Source: Rhodobacter xanthinilyticus (lineage in GTDB: Bacteria; Pseudomonadota; Alphaproteobacteria; Rhodobacterales; Rhodobacteraceae). From it: a DNA stretch of 64,000 nucleotides. A model generated the notes under the pieces. It was given only the letters and a program-made list of their open reading frames with translations. It did not search any database and was not told the DNA's origin. Of the stretch, positions 1 to 8,537 are shown in pieces. A program made the translations under genes and the position numbers. The stretch lies in the NCBI RefSeq assembly GCF_001856665.1, contig NZ_CP017781.1:2620001-2684000 (forward strand), read 5' to 3'. The stretch's first letter is position 1. Each line of letters opens with the position of its first letter.

Positions 1-177
1 CTCGGTCGGCAGATTGGCCAAGAGCGCCCCGAAGGCGATCGGGATCAGGAGCAGCGGCTCGAACTGGCGATAGACCGCGAGATAGAGCAGCACCGCCACC
101 ACGCCCCACATCGCCACCATCTTCCAGGTCAGCGCGCCGAGCGCGGTCAGCGCGAGAAGATCGCTCAGTTGGTCCAT
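1..177 (-). CDS. Na+-transporting decarboxylase beta subunit, 5' part only (OadB/MmdB/GcdB family)
   Basis: Only the first 59 codons lie in the window; the gene runs off the left edge. The N-terminus is hydrophobic with one clear membrane segment (about residues 19-37, rich in V/L/A) and a following stretch PLLLIPIAFG, which resembles the start of the beta subunits of Na+-pumping biotin decarboxylases. In this family the beta subunit removes CO2 from carboxybiotin and couples that to Na+ export. It is the fourth gene after the carboxyltransferase, OadG-like and biotin-carrier genes, the usual order of such complexes. The assignment rests on these few residues plus the neighbours. Confidence 0.75.
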   Translation of the reverse strand, partial: MDQLSDLLALTALGALTWKMVAMWGVVAVLLYLAVYRQFEPLLLIPIAFGALLANLPTE

Positions 178-187
178 TCGGCCCTCC

Positions 188-571
188 TCAGGCGAGGGTG
201 ATCAGCACCTGGCCCTCGGTCACCGTGGCGCCGGGGGTCACATGGACGGTGGCGACCGTGCCCGCCTGCGGCGCGCCGATCGTGGTGTTCATCTTCATCG
301 CCTCGAGGATGAGAAGCTCCGCCCCCGCGGCGACCTGTTGGCCGGGCGCGACGGCGACGGAAACGACCGTGCCGGCCAGCGGGCTCGGCACCGCGCCGGG
401 CCCCGCGGGCGCGGCGGGTGCGGCCACGGGCGGCGGCGCGGCGGGCCGAGGGGGCGCGGCCGGCGGGGCCAAAGCGCCCGCCGGGGCGGCGGGCGCCGCC
501 GCCGGGCCGTCGAGCTCTTCCACCGTGACCTCATAGGCCACGCCCTCGACCGTGATCCGCAAACGTTTCAT
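188..571 (-). CDS. Biotin carrier (biotinyl) subunit of a Na+-pumping acyl-CoA decarboxylase (MmdC-like)
   Basis: 127 residues. A short N-terminal beta-like segment (MKRLRITVEG) is followed by an Ala/Pro-rich hinge (about residues 22-60) and a C-terminal biotinyl domain. The biotin site EAMKM is clear, with the modified lysine at about residue 93. In this family the carrier shuttles CO2 from the carboxyltransferase to the membrane beta subunit. The start overlaps the stop of the upstream OadG-like gene by one base (TGATG), so translation is probably coupled. A longer in-frame reading upstream is only the shadow of that gene. Confidence 0.88.
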   Translation of the reverse strand: MKRLRITVEGVAYEVTVEELDGPAAAPAAPAGALAPPAAPPRPAAPPPVAAPAAPAGPGAVPSPLAGTVVSVAVAPGQQVAAGAELLILEAMKMNTTIGAPQAGTVATVHVTPGATVTEGQVLITLA

Positions 572-975
572 CAGCTCTTCCCTCTCAGAATATCGGGCGT
601 CTCGCCGCCGAGCGTGGGCCGCGTCGGGCCCCAGTCGGTGCGGATGCGATGGGCGGTGAAGGTCTCGATCCGGCCCTCGAGCGGCCAGTTGGAGACCTTG
701 TGGGCGGGCGCGGCGACATGGGTCACCCGCGCGCCAGGCCCGATCAGATGCGCGACCGCCGCAGCGATCGCGGCCAGATGATGGGGCGGGATCGCGCCAC
801 CAGGCGCGGCGACCGGCGCGGCGACCGGCGCCACCGGCGCGGCCGGAGCCGGGGCCGGCGGGCGCGCGGCGCGCTGGAAAAGCGCCCCCACGCCTGCGCT
901 GATCGCCCAAAGCGCCGCCAGAACCGCCATCACGACGCCAAACCCCGTCCCGATCAGTTCCAGGTTATCGAGCAT
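571..975 (-). CDS. OadG-like small membrane subunit of the decarboxylase (delta/gamma subunit)
   Basis: 134 residues. It has one N-terminal membrane helix (about residues 7-33), a Pro/Ala-rich linker, and a soluble tail containing the conserved-looking HHLAAIAAAVAH segment followed by a basic region. This is the architecture of OadG/MmdD subunits, which stabilise the complex and link soluble carboxyltransferase to membrane beta subunit. It lies between the carboxyltransferase and biotin-carrier genes, as in mmdA-D-C-B operons. The tail past residue 60 is more extended than in the shortest OadG proteins. Confidence 0.8.
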   Translation of the reverse strand: MLDNLELIGTGFGVVMAVLAALWAISAGVGALFQRAARPPAPAPAAPVAPVAAPVAAPGGAIPPHHLAAIAAAVAHLIGPGARVTHVAAPAHKVSNWPLEGRIETFTAHRIRTDWGPTRPTLGGETPDILRGKS

Positions 976-986
976 CGCGCGGCCTT

Positions 987-2540
987 TCAGAGCGGAATAT
1001 TGCCGTGTTTCTTCGGCGGGCGGGTCTCGCGTTTCGACATCAGCCCGCGCAGCGCCAGCGCAATCGCCGAGCGGGTCTGGCGCGGCTGCACGATATCCGA
1101 AACAAAGAGCCGCCCCGCCGAGAGATAGGGCGAGGCAAATTCCGCCCGGTATTCGGCCGCGAGCTCGGCGGCGCGGGCGCGCTTGTCCTCGGCCTCGCCG
1201 AGCTCCTTGCGGTAGAGGATGTTGACCGCCCCCTCCGCGCCCATCACCGCGATCTCGGCCGAGGGCCAGGCGAGCACGAGATCGGCGCCCATGTCCTGGC
1301 TGCACATCGCGATATAGGCCCCGCCATAGGCCTTGCGCAGGATCACCGTGATCTTGGGCACCGTCGCCGAGGCATAGGCAAAGAGCATCTTCGCGCCGTG
1401 GCGGATGATGCCGCGCCGCTCCTCGACCACCCCGGGCAAGAACCCCGGCACATCGACCAGCGTCACCAGCGGGATGTTGAAGACATTGCACAACCGCACG
1501 AATCGCGCCGCCTTGTCGGAGGCGTCGATATCGAGCGCGCCGGCCTTCACCAGCGGCTGGTTCGCGACAAAGCCCACCACGATGCCGCCCACGCGGCCAA
1601 AACCGATCACGATATTGGCGGCGAACGCCTCCATCACCTCGAGAAAATCGCCGCCATCCGCCAGAACCCGGATCACCTCGCGCACATCGAAAGGCGCCTT
1701 CGCATCCGCCGGCATCAGCTCATCGAGCCGCGGGTCTTCGGCCACGCACAGATCCGGCTCGATCCGGTGCGGCGGGTCGAGCATGTTGTTCGAGGGCAAA
1801 AAGCTCAACAGCCGATGCACCAGCGCCACCGCATGCGCGTCGCTCTCGGCGATGAAATGGATATTGCCCGCCACGCTCGCCTGCACATCGGCCGAGCCGA
1901 TCTCCTCGGCCGTGGTCGCATGGCCGGTGACCGCCCGGATCACCTCGGGCCCGCAGATGAACATCTGCGCATGTTCGCGCGTCATGATCACGAAATCGGT
2001 CAGCGCCGGCGAATAGGCCGCGCCCCCCGCGCAGGGCCCCGCGATCACCGAGATCTGCGGCACCACGCCGGAGAGCTGCACGTTGCGGTAAAACACCTGC
2101 CCATAGGCCGAGAGCGCGCCGACCCCCTCCTGGATCCGCGCCCCGCCCGAGTCGTTGAACCCCACGACCGGCACCCCCGCCTTCATCGCATGATCGAGCG
2201 TGTGACAGATCTTGCGGGCATGGATCTCGCCCAGCGAGCCGCCCGAAACCCCGAAATCCTGGCTGAAGGCGGCCACCGGGCGGCCGTCGACAAAGCCCGC
2301 CCCGGTGATCACCGCATCGGTCGGGATCGCCTTGCCCTCCATGCCGAAATGGCGCGTGGCGTGCTGGGCATGGAGCCCGAATTCCTGAAACGTGCCCGCC
2401 GAGAACAGCGCCTCGAGCCGCTCGCGCGCGGTCATGCGGCCCTCGGCATGGCGCTTGGCGGCCTTCTCGGCCCCGCCCCCCGCCAGCGCGGCCGCGCGCC
2501 GCTTCTCGAGCTCTTCCGCGAGTGCGGGGGAAATCGTCAT
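987..2540 (-). CDS. mmdA: Acyl-CoA carboxyltransferase subunit (methylmalonyl-CoA decarboxylase alpha / PccB family)
   Basis: 517 residues, the usual size for PccB/MmdA carboxyltransferases. Crotonase-fold signatures are visible: the acyl-CoA oxyanion-hole region FNDSGGARIQEG (near residue 130), the AGPCAGGAAYSPAL loop, and the C-terminal carboxybiotin half with DVPGFLPG and AYGGAY. The family includes both propionyl-CoA carboxylase beta and methylmalonyl-CoA decarboxylase alpha. The downstream OadG, biotin and beta subunits argue for the Na+-pumping decarboxylase. No biotin carboxylase subunit is adjacent, which fits decarboxylation rather than carboxylation. The exact acyl-CoA substrate (methylmalonyl or glutaconyl) cannot be read from sequence. 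Confidence 0.85.
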   Translation of the reverse strand: MTISPALAEELEKRRAAALAGGGAEKAAKRHAEGRMTARERLEALFSAGTFQEFGLHAQHATRHFGMEGKAIPTDAVITGAGFVDGRPVAAFSQDFGVSGGSLGEIHARKICHTLDHAMKAGVPVVGFNDSGGARIQEGVGALSAYGQVFYRNVQLSGVVPQISVIAGPCAGGAAYSPALTDFVIMTREHAQMFICGPEVIRAVTGHATTAEEIGSADVQASVAGNIHFIAESDAHAVALVHRLLSFLPSNNMLDPPHRIEPDLCVAEDPRLDELMPADAKAPFDVREVIRVLADGGDFLEVMEAFAANIVIGFGRVGGIVVGFVANQPLVKAGALDIDASDKAARFVRLCNVFNIPLVTLVDVPGFLPGVVEERRGIIRHGAKMLFAYASATVPKITVILRKAYGGAYIAMCSQDMGADLVLAWPSAEIAVMGAEGAVNILYRKELGEAEDKRARAAELAAEYRAEFASPYLSAGRLFVSDIVQPRQTRSAIALALRGLMSKRETRPPKKHGNIPL

Positions 2541-2666
2541 CTGACCGCTCCTGCTGTCTCGGGCGTGCCGTCAAGGCGCCGCTCGGCCCGAGTGTGCCCC
2601 CATCCCCGCGCGAGATAAAGCCTTGATCTGACGAAAATCGGGGAAAATGCTGCGCGGCGGCGGGCC

Positions 2667-2756
2667 TGGCGGAAGCGGTGGGATTCGAACCCACGGTGGG
2701 GTCTCCCCCACGCTGGTTTTCAAGACCAGAGCCTTAAACCACTCGGCCACGCTTCC
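2667..2756 (-). tRNA. tRNA-Ser(UGA)
   Basis: A full class II tRNA reads on the minus strand. The acceptor stem GGAAGCG pairs with CGCTTCC, the discriminator is G, and CCA is encoded. The anticodon loop CTTGAAA (anticodon TGA) is closed by CTGGT/ACCAG. There is a long variable arm (GTGGGGGAGACCCCAC region) and a T-arm with GGTTCGAATCC. It stands alone between the decarboxylase operon and the SPOR lipoprotein gene. Confidence 0.96.
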
Positions 2757-3038
2757 TCCGGGCGGGCGCGCCCGCATGCGCCAGACCTAACCGAGGGCGC
2801 GCGCCCCCGCAATCCCCCCGCCGCCCGCCGGCCTCACGCAAAACTTATCGCGCAAGCCCCCCGAACGCGCGCCGAAATCCGCGCGCGGGGCCTTGGCGCG
2901 CTTTTCATGCGCCCCCCGATTGGGTAAAGTCGCCGCAAAATCAGCCGCGCGGGGGCGCGGATCAACGAGGCGGGTGGCGCCCGGTCACCCGGCCGGAGCC
3001 AGATCAGACGCGGGCCAATCCGCGCAGAAGGGGCAAGA

Positions 3039-3956
3039 ATGAGCAAGCGATCGATGGTTCGATACGGGCTGCTGCTGAGCGCGGCGCTGGGTCTGGCGGC
3101 GTGTCAGGAGGGCGGGCCGTCCTTCTCGATGCTCAAGGGCGCGCCGAAAGACGGCGCCGACGAGGCCGCGGCGGGCGTCGCGCAAAGCTCCTCCACCCGG
3201 CTCGTCGAGCGCGATGTCGAGGCGCCGCAGGTGTTCTCGGTCGAGGAACAGGGGCTTTGGGATGGCCGGCCCTCGCTCGGCGGGGTCTGGGTCGCGCATC
3301 CGAGCGTGAAAGACCCCGAGCGGGTGATCATCCGCAACCCCGCCAACGGCAAATTCGTGATCGGTGCGCTGTTCCGGCGCGAGCTCGACAACCCGGGCCC
3401 GAAACTCCAAGTCTCCTCCGATGCCGCCGCCGCGCTCGACCTGCTGGCGGGCGCGCCGGCCAAGCTCTCGGTCGTGGCTTTGCGCCGCGAGGAGGCGCCG
3501 GCGGAGAACGCGCCGCTCGTCACCGACCCGGTGATCGCGGCGCCCGAGGCGATCGCGGCCGCGCCGATCGACGGCAAGGCCCCCGCCAGCCCCGCCGCCA
3601 AGACCCCCGCGAAAGCCGATGCGCCCGCGAAGACGCCCGAGGCGATCGCCGCCGCCGCCACCGGCGCGCTGGCCAAGACCGAGGCGAAACCCGCGCCCGC
3701 CAAACCCGCCGCGAGCGCGCCCGCGGGCAAGATGTATGTGCAGCTTGGCATCTTCAGCGTCGAGGCCAATGCCAAGCGCGCCGCCGAGCAAATGTCGAAA
3801 GCCGGTGTCTCGGCCGCGGTCAAGAAGGACGAGGCCAAGGGCAAGACCTTCTGGCGCGTGCTGGCCGGCCCCGCCGCGAACGCCGCTGACCGCGACGCTC
3901 TCATGAAGAAAATCAAGGGCCTGGGCTACCCCGACGCCTATGCCGTGACGAAATGA
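3039..3956 (+). CDS. SPOR-domain lipoprotein
   Basis: 305 residues. The N-terminus carries a lipoprotein signal with lipobox LAAC (Cys22), so the protein is probably anchored in the envelope. A middle part (residues about 30-150) has no recognised motif. Residues about 150-225 are a low-complexity Ala/Pro/Lys linker, as found in periplasm-spanning proteins. The C-terminal 75 residues match a SPOR domain (MYVQLGIFSVEANA... WRVLAGP), which binds glycan strands stripped of stem peptides at division sites. The next gene is a D-Ala-D-Ala carboxypeptidase, so a role in wall metabolism or division is likely. A rare-lipoprotein-A type enzymatic domain is not visible. Confidence 0.85.
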   Translation: MSKRSMVRYGLLLSAALGLAACQEGGPSFSMLKGAPKDGADEAAAGVAQSSSTRLVERDVEAPQVFSVEEQGLWDGRPSLGGVWVAHPSVKDPERVIIRNPANGKFVIGALFRRELDNPGPKLQVSSDAAAALDLLAGAPAKLSVVALRREEAPAENAPLVTDPVIAAPEAIAAAPIDGKAPASPAAKTPAKADAPAKTPEAIAAAATGALAKTEAKPAPAKPAASAPAGKMYVQLGIFSVEANAKRAAEQMSKAGVSAAVKKDEAKGKTFWRVLAGPAANAADRDALMKKIKGLGYPDAYAVTK

Positions 3957-3970
3957 GGACCGACATCCCG

Positions 3971-5134
3971 ATGCGATTGATCCGCCTTCTCGCCCCGCTT
4001 TTGCTCGTTCTGGGCGCCGCGCTGCCGGCCGCCGCTTTCGAGACCCGCGCCACCTCCGCCTGGGTCTATGATCTGAGCTCGCAAACGGTGCTCCTCGAGA
4101 AGAACGCCGATATCCCGCTGCCGCCGGCCTCGATGTCGAAGCTGATGACCGTCAACCTGCTCTTCGAGGCGCTCAAAGACGGCCGCGTGACGATGGACAC
4201 GACCTTCGCGGTCTCCTCCAAGGCCAAGGCGATGGGCGGCTCGACGATGTTCCTCAACGAGCTCGACCGGCCGAGCGTGCGCGAGCTCTTGCACGGGATC
4301 ATCATCAACTCCGGCAATGACGCCTGCGTGGTGGTCGCCGAGGGGCTCGCGGGCTCCGAAGAGGCCTTCGCGGCGCAGATGACCGCCCGCGCCAAACAGC
4401 TCGGCATGAACCATTCGATGTTCGCCAATGCCTCGGGCTGGCCCCACCCCGGCCAGCGCATGTCGATGCATGATCTGGGCATCCTCGCCGTGCGGCTGAT
4501 CACCGAATTCCCCGAGCAATACCCGCTCTTTGCGGAAACCCAGTTCAACTACAAGGACCGCGCGCCCGCCAATTCCCACAACCGCAACCCGCTCCTGAAG
4601 ATCGCCGCGGCCGATTGGCACGCCGACGGGCTCAAGACCGGCCACACCGAGGAAGCGGGCTACGGCCTTGTCGGCTCGGCGGTGATGGGCGAGCGGCGGA
4701 TCGTCTTCGTGATCACCGGGCTCACTTCCGAGACCGAGCGCGCGCAGGAGGCCGAGGCGGTGGCGAACTGGGCGTTCCGGCAATTCGTGCTCAAGACGCT
4801 CGCGCCGAAGGGCTCGCGGCTCGCCGAGGCGCCGGTCTGGCTCGGCGAGGCGCAAAGCGTCGGCCTCGTGCCGGCCGAAGATATCACGCTGCTGATCCCG
4901 GCGGGCTCGCATGATGCGATCAAGGCCGAGGTCGCCTATACCGGCCCGGTGCCCGCGCCGGTCAAGGCGGGCGATCAACTGGCCGAGCTCGTGCTGACGA
5001 TCCCGGGCGTGGCCGAGCCGCGGCGCGTGCCGCTGGTGGCGGAAAGCGACGTGGCGGCGGGCGGTTTTGGCGTGCGCGTGAAGGCGGCCGCCGGGCGGCT
5101 GACCAACCGCGTGATGCAGGCCGCAGGCAGCTGA
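3971..5134 (+). CDS. D-alanyl-D-alanine carboxypeptidase (PBP5/6 family, peptidase S11)
   Basis: 387 residues from this start, the usual size for DacA/DacC proteins. A Sec signal peptide (to about residue 22, LPAAA) leads the protein. The three penicillin-binding motifs are present: SMSK (Ser54-Lys57), SGN (114-116) and KTG (222-224). It removes the terminal D-Ala from peptidoglycan stem peptides in the periplasm. The C-terminal region is the beta-rich PBP5_C-type domain. An upstream ATG at 3953 overlaps the previous stop by 4 nt but has no Shine-Dalgarno; the start at 3971 places the signal peptide correctly and has GAGG upstream at a long spacing. The choice between the two is uncertain. 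Confidence 0.93.
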   Translation: MRLIRLLAPLLLVLGAALPAAAFETRATSAWVYDLSSQTVLLEKNADIPLPPASMSKLMTVNLLFEALKDGRVTMDTTFAVSSKAKAMGGSTMFLNELDRPSVRELLHGIIINSGNDACVVVAEGLAGSEEAFAAQMTARAKQLGMNHSMFANASGWPHPGQRMSMHDLGILAVRLITEFPEQYPLFAETQFNYKDRAPANSHNRNPLLKIAAADWHADGLKTGHTEEAGYGLVGSAVMGERRIVFVITGLTSETERAQEAEAVANWAFRQFVLKTLAPKGSRLAEAPVWLGEAQSVGLVPAEDITLLIPAGSHDAIKAEVAYTGPVPAPVKAGDQLAELVLTIPGVAEPRRVPLVAESDVAAGGFGVRVKAAAGRLTNRVMQAAGS

Positions 5135-5139
5135 GCGCG

Positions 5140-5751
5140 ATGTTCATCACCTTCGAGGGCATCGACGGATCGGGCAAATCGACCCAGGCGCGCCGCCTTG
5201 CGGCCGCGCTCGAGGCCGAGGGGCGGCCCGTCGTGCTCACCCGCGAGCCCGGCGGCTCGCCCGGCGCCGAGGAGATCCGGCGCCTCGTCCTCGAAGGCGA
5301 CCCGGCGCGCTGGTCGGCGGCGACCGAGCTTTTGCTCTTCACCGCCGCGCGGCGCGACCATCTCGAGCGGCTGATCGCCCCCGCGCTGGCCGAGGGCAAG
5401 ATCGTGATCTGCGACCGCTTCGTCGATTCCACCCGCATGTATCAGGGCCTCAGCCGCGGCGATCTGCGCGCCGAGGTCGATGCGCTGCACCGGCTGATGA
5501 TCGGGCGCGAGGCGGATCTGACGTTCCTGATCGACATCGACCCCGCGGTGGGGCTGGCGCGCGCCAAGGGCCGCCAGACCGCCGAGGAGCGGTTCGAGGA
5601 TTTCGGCCTCGGGCTGCAAGAGCAGATGCGCGCGGGCTTTCTCGCGCTCGCGCAGGAATTCGCGCCGCGGTTTTGCGTGATCGACGGCGCGCGGGCGCCC
5701 GATGCGGTCGCGGCCTCTATCCTTGCGCGCGCGCGCGAGGCGCTCGCATGA
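5140..5751 (+). CDS. tmk: Thymidylate kinase
   Basis: 203 residues, typical of bacterial dTMP kinases. The P-loop GIDGSGKST lies at residues 7-15. The DR-containing motif CDRFVDST and the catalytic-lid region follow. It phosphorylates dTMP to dTDP in the cytoplasm for DNA synthesis. It starts 5 nt after the carboxypeptidase stop and its own stop overlaps holB by 4 nt (ATGA). The tmk-holB-tatD order is widely conserved in bacteria. Confidence 0.96.
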   Translation: MFITFEGIDGSGKSTQARRLAAALEAEGRPVVLTREPGGSPGAEEIRRLVLEGDPARWSAATELLLFTAARRDHLERLIAPALAEGKIVICDRFVDSTRMYQGLSRGDLRAEVDALHRLMIGREADLTFLIDIDPAVGLARAKGRQTAEERFEDFGLGLQEQMRAGFLALAQEFAPRFCVIDGARAPDAVAASILARAREALA

Positions 5752-6893
5752 GCGCGCGCGCCGCAAAAGCCGAGAAACCCGCGCCCGAGACCCTCGACCC
5801 GACCCAGATCGAAGGCGCCCGCCACCCGCGCGACACGATGATCCTGATCGGCCAGAGGCGCGCCGAGGCCGATTTTCTCGACGCTTTCACCGCCGGGCGG
5901 CTGCATCACGGCTGGCTGGTGACCGGCCCGCGCGGCACCGGCAAGGCGACGCTCGCCTGGCGGATCGCGCGGTTCCTGCTGACGCAGCCGCTCGCGGCCG
6001 AGACCGGGCTCTTTGGCGCGCCGCCCGCGCCCACGAGCCTCGCCACCGACCCCGACCACCCGGTCGCGCGGCGCATCCATGCGGGCTCGGAGCCCGGCGT
6101 CTTCGTGCTCAAACGCGGGCTGAACGCCTCGGAAACCGGCCTCTCGCAAGACATCCGCGTCGATGAGGTGCGCAAGCTGAAGAGCTTCCTGCATCTCTCC
6201 TCGGCCGAGGGCGGGCGGCGCGTGGTGATCGTCGACGCCGCCGACGAGATGAACACGCAAGCCGCGAATGCGCTCCTCAAACTGCTCGAGGAGCCGCCCG
6301 AGCGCGTCACCTTCCTCCTGATCTCGCACCAGCCCGCGCGGCTCTTGCCGACGATCCGCTCGCGCTGCCGGGAACTCAGGCTCGGCACGCTCGCCCCCGA
6401 GGAGATGGCCGAAGCGCTCGCAGATGCCGGCGAAGAGAGCGCCGAGGGCCAGACCGCCGCGCTCGCCGCGCTCTCGGGCGGCTCGGTCGGCGAGGCGATC
6501 CGGCTTTTGAACCTCGACGGGCTCGCGACCTATGAAAAGCTCGTGGCGCTCTTCTCCACCCTGCCGCGGCTCGACCGGGTGCGCGCGCTCGCCCTGGCCG
6601 AGAGCATCACCGGCAAGCAAAACGAGGCGCGCTTCGATCTGCTCCTGACGCTGATCGAGCTCTTCCTCTCCCGCGCGGCGCGCGCAGGCCTCGCGGGCCC
6701 GCCCGCGCTCGAAGGCGCGCCCGGCGAGGCCCAGCTTCTCGCGCGGCTCTCGCCCGATGGCCATGCGGCGATGAAATGGGCGGCATTGCACCAAAGCCTC
6801 GGCGCCCGCGCGCGCCATGGCAAGGCGGTCAATCTTGACCCCGCCGCGCTGGTCATGGATATGGTTCTGGAGATGACCGCGGCCGTTGCGTAA
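5748..6893 (+). CDS. holB: DNA polymerase III subunit delta' (clamp loader)
   Basis: 381 residues. It is an AAA+ clamp-loader protein with a Walker A-like loop GPRGTGKAT (residues 60-68), a Walker B-like VVIVDAADEM, and LLKLLEEPPE plus an SRC motif (TIRSRCREL), the arginine-finger region typical of delta'/gamma. It works with gamma/tau and delta to load the beta clamp. The start overlaps the tmk stop by 4 nt. A longer upstream reading runs through tmk and is not supported. Confidence 0.93.
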   Translation: MSARAAKAEKPAPETLDPTQIEGARHPRDTMILIGQRRAEADFLDAFTAGRLHHGWLVTGPRGTGKATLAWRIARFLLTQPLAAETGLFGAPPAPTSLATDPDHPVARRIHAGSEPGVFVLKRGLNASETGLSQDIRVDEVRKLKSFLHLSSAEGGRRVVIVDAADEMNTQAANALLKLLEEPPERVTFLLISHQPARLLPTIRSRCRELRLGTLAPEEMAEALADAGEESAEGQTAALAALSGGSVGEAIRLLNLDGLATYEKLVALFSTLPRLDRVRALALAESITGKQNEARFDLLLTLIELFLSRAARAGLAGPPALEGAPGEAQLLARLSPDGHAAMKWAALHQSLGARARHGKAVNLDPAALVMDMVLEMTAAVA

Positions 6894-6915
6894 GCCGCGC
6901 GCGAAAGGAAGACCC

Positions 6916-7713
6916 GTGGCCGAGACCCCCCTCCCCGAAATCGTCGACAGCCACTGCCACCTCGATTTCCCCGATTTCGCAGAGGAGCTGCCCGAGGTGA
7001 TCGCGCGCGCGCGTGCCGCGGGCGTCACGCGGATGGTGACGATCTGCACCCGGCTCAAGAACGAGCCCGCCGTGCGCGCCATCGCCGAGGCGCATCCGGG
7101 CGTCTATTACGCCGCCGGCACCCACCCGATGAGCGCCGCCGAAGAGCCGATGGCGACGGTGGAGGCGCTGGTCGCGCTCGCCGCGCATCCGAAATTCGTG
7201 GGGATCGGCGAGACCGGGCTCGATTATCACTATACCCCCGACAGCGCCGAGGTGCAGAAGACCTCGCTGCGCATCCATATCGAGGCCGCGCAGGAAACCG
7301 GCCTGCCGCTGATCATCCATTCGCGCGACGCCGATGCGGATATGGCGGCGATTCTGGCCGAGGGGCTGGCGCGGGCGCCCTATTCCTGCGTGATGCATTG
7401 CTTCTCCTCGGGGCCGGGGCTCGCGCGCGCGGCGCTCGAGATGGGGTTCTACCTCTCGATGTCCGGCATCGCGACCTTCCCGAAATCGCAAGAGCTGCGC
7501 GATATCTTCGCCGCGGCGCCGCTCGATCGGATCCTCGTCGAGACCGACAGCCCCTATCTCGCCCCGAAACCCAAGCGCGGCAAACGCAACGAGCCTGCCT
7601 ATACCGCGATGACCGCCGAGCTCGGCGCCGCGCTCTACGGGCTGAGCTATGCCGACTTCGCCGCCGCCACCTCGGCCAATTTCGACCGCCTGTTCCGGAA
7701 GGCCCGCCCATGA
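6916..7713 (+). CDS. TatD-family metal-dependent hydrolase / deoxyribonuclease
   Basis: 265 residues. Metal-ligand motifs of the TatD family are present in order: HCH near the N-terminus (DSHCHLDF), the glutamate in GIGETGLDYH, histidines in IIHSRDAD and VMHCFS, and the aspartate in ETDSPYL. These enzymes are Mg2+-dependent 3'-5' exonucleases or related hydrolases acting in the cytoplasm. The chosen GTG start has AAAGGAAG five to six bases upstream; an upstream TTG inside holB lacks this. The stop overlaps the next gene by 4 nt. Confidence 0.92.
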   Translation: MAETPLPEIVDSHCHLDFPDFAEELPEVIARARAAGVTRMVTICTRLKNEPAVRAIAEAHPGVYYAAGTHPMSAAEEPMATVEALVALAAHPKFVGIGETGLDYHYTPDSAEVQKTSLRIHIEAAQETGLPLIIHSRDADADMAAILAEGLARAPYSCVMHCFSSGPGLARAALEMGFYLSMSGIATFPKSQELRDIFAAAPLDRILVETDSPYLAPKPKRGKRNEPAYTAMTAELGAALYGLSYADFAAATSANFDRLFRKARP

Positions 7714-8510
7714 CCCGCCTGCGCTTCACCATCCTCGGCTGTGGCTCCTCGGGCGGCGTGCCGCGGATCGGCGGGCATTGGGGCGAATGCGACCCGACGA
7801 ACCCGAAAAACCGCCGCCAGCGCTGCTCGATGCTGGTCGAGCGGGTGGCGCCCTCGGGCACCACGCGGGTGTTGATCGACACCTCGCCCGACCTGCGCGA
7901 ACAGCTCCTGCAGACCGGCGTGGGCGAGCTCGACGCGGTGGTCTACACCCATAGCCACGCCGACCATGTCCATGGCCTCGACGACCTGCGCCAGATCACC
8001 TTCAACATGCGCCGCCGCCTGCCCGTCTGGGCCGATGGCGACACCACCGAGGCGCTGATCTCGCGCTTTGGCTATGCCTTCGTGCAGCCCCCCGACAGCA
8101 ATTACCAACCGATCTGCGAGCTCAATGCGATCCACGGCCCCTTCGAGATCACCGGCGCGGGCGGGGCGATCCCGTTCCGGCCGTTCCGGGTCGAGCATGG
8201 CAATATCGACGCGCTCGGCTTCCGGATCGGCGGGCTCGCCTATCTGCCCGATGTCTCGGCGATCCCGGACCCCGCCTGGGCCGAGCTCGAGGGGCTCGAG
8301 ATCTGGGTGCTCGACGCGCTGCGCCGCACGCCGCACCCGACCCATGCCCATCTCGCCCTCGCGCTCGAATGGCTCGCGCGCGCCAAGGCCCGCGAGGGGG
8401 TGCTGACCAACATGCATATCGACCTCGATTACGAGGCGGTGGCGGCCGAAACCCCCGCCCATATCCGCCCCGCCTTCGACGGGATGGTGCTCGAACTCGC
8501 GGCCCCCTGA
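7710..8510 (+). CDS. Metallo-beta-lactamase-fold hydrolase, PhnP-like phosphodiesterase
   Basis: 266 residues. The zinc motif HSHADHVHG, an N-terminal GCGSSGGVPRIG segment, and a C-terminal NMHIDLDY region place it with PhnP-type MBL hydrolases. PhnP itself hydrolyses a cyclic ribose phosphate in phosphonate degradation. No phn genes are near, and this protein sits in the tmk-holB-tatD cluster, so a general phosphodiesterase role is more likely. The internal Cys-containing stretch (GECDPTNPKN, then RQRCSML) is usual in this group. The start overlaps the tatD-like stop by 4 nt. Confidence 0.88.
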   Translation: MTRLRFTILGCGSSGGVPRIGGHWGECDPTNPKNRRQRCSMLVERVAPSGTTRVLIDTSPDLREQLLQTGVGELDAVVYTHSHADHVHGLDDLRQITFNMRRRLPVWADGDTTEALISRFGYAFVQPPDSNYQPICELNAIHGPFEITGAGGAIPFRPFRVEHGNIDALGFRIGGLAYLPDVSAIPDPAWAELEGLEIWVLDALRRTPHPTHAHLALALEWLARAKAREGVLTNMHIDLDYEAVAAETPAHIRPAFDGMVLELAAP

Positions 8511-8537
8511 CCCCTGCCCTGCCCCGGGAGGCCCCCG

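Noticed and set aside
2778-3038. Short frames between tRNA-Ser and the SPOR lipoprotein gene
   Set aside because: GC-rich spacer with no ribosome-binding site, no motif and typical shadow composition; nothing else was seen in it.
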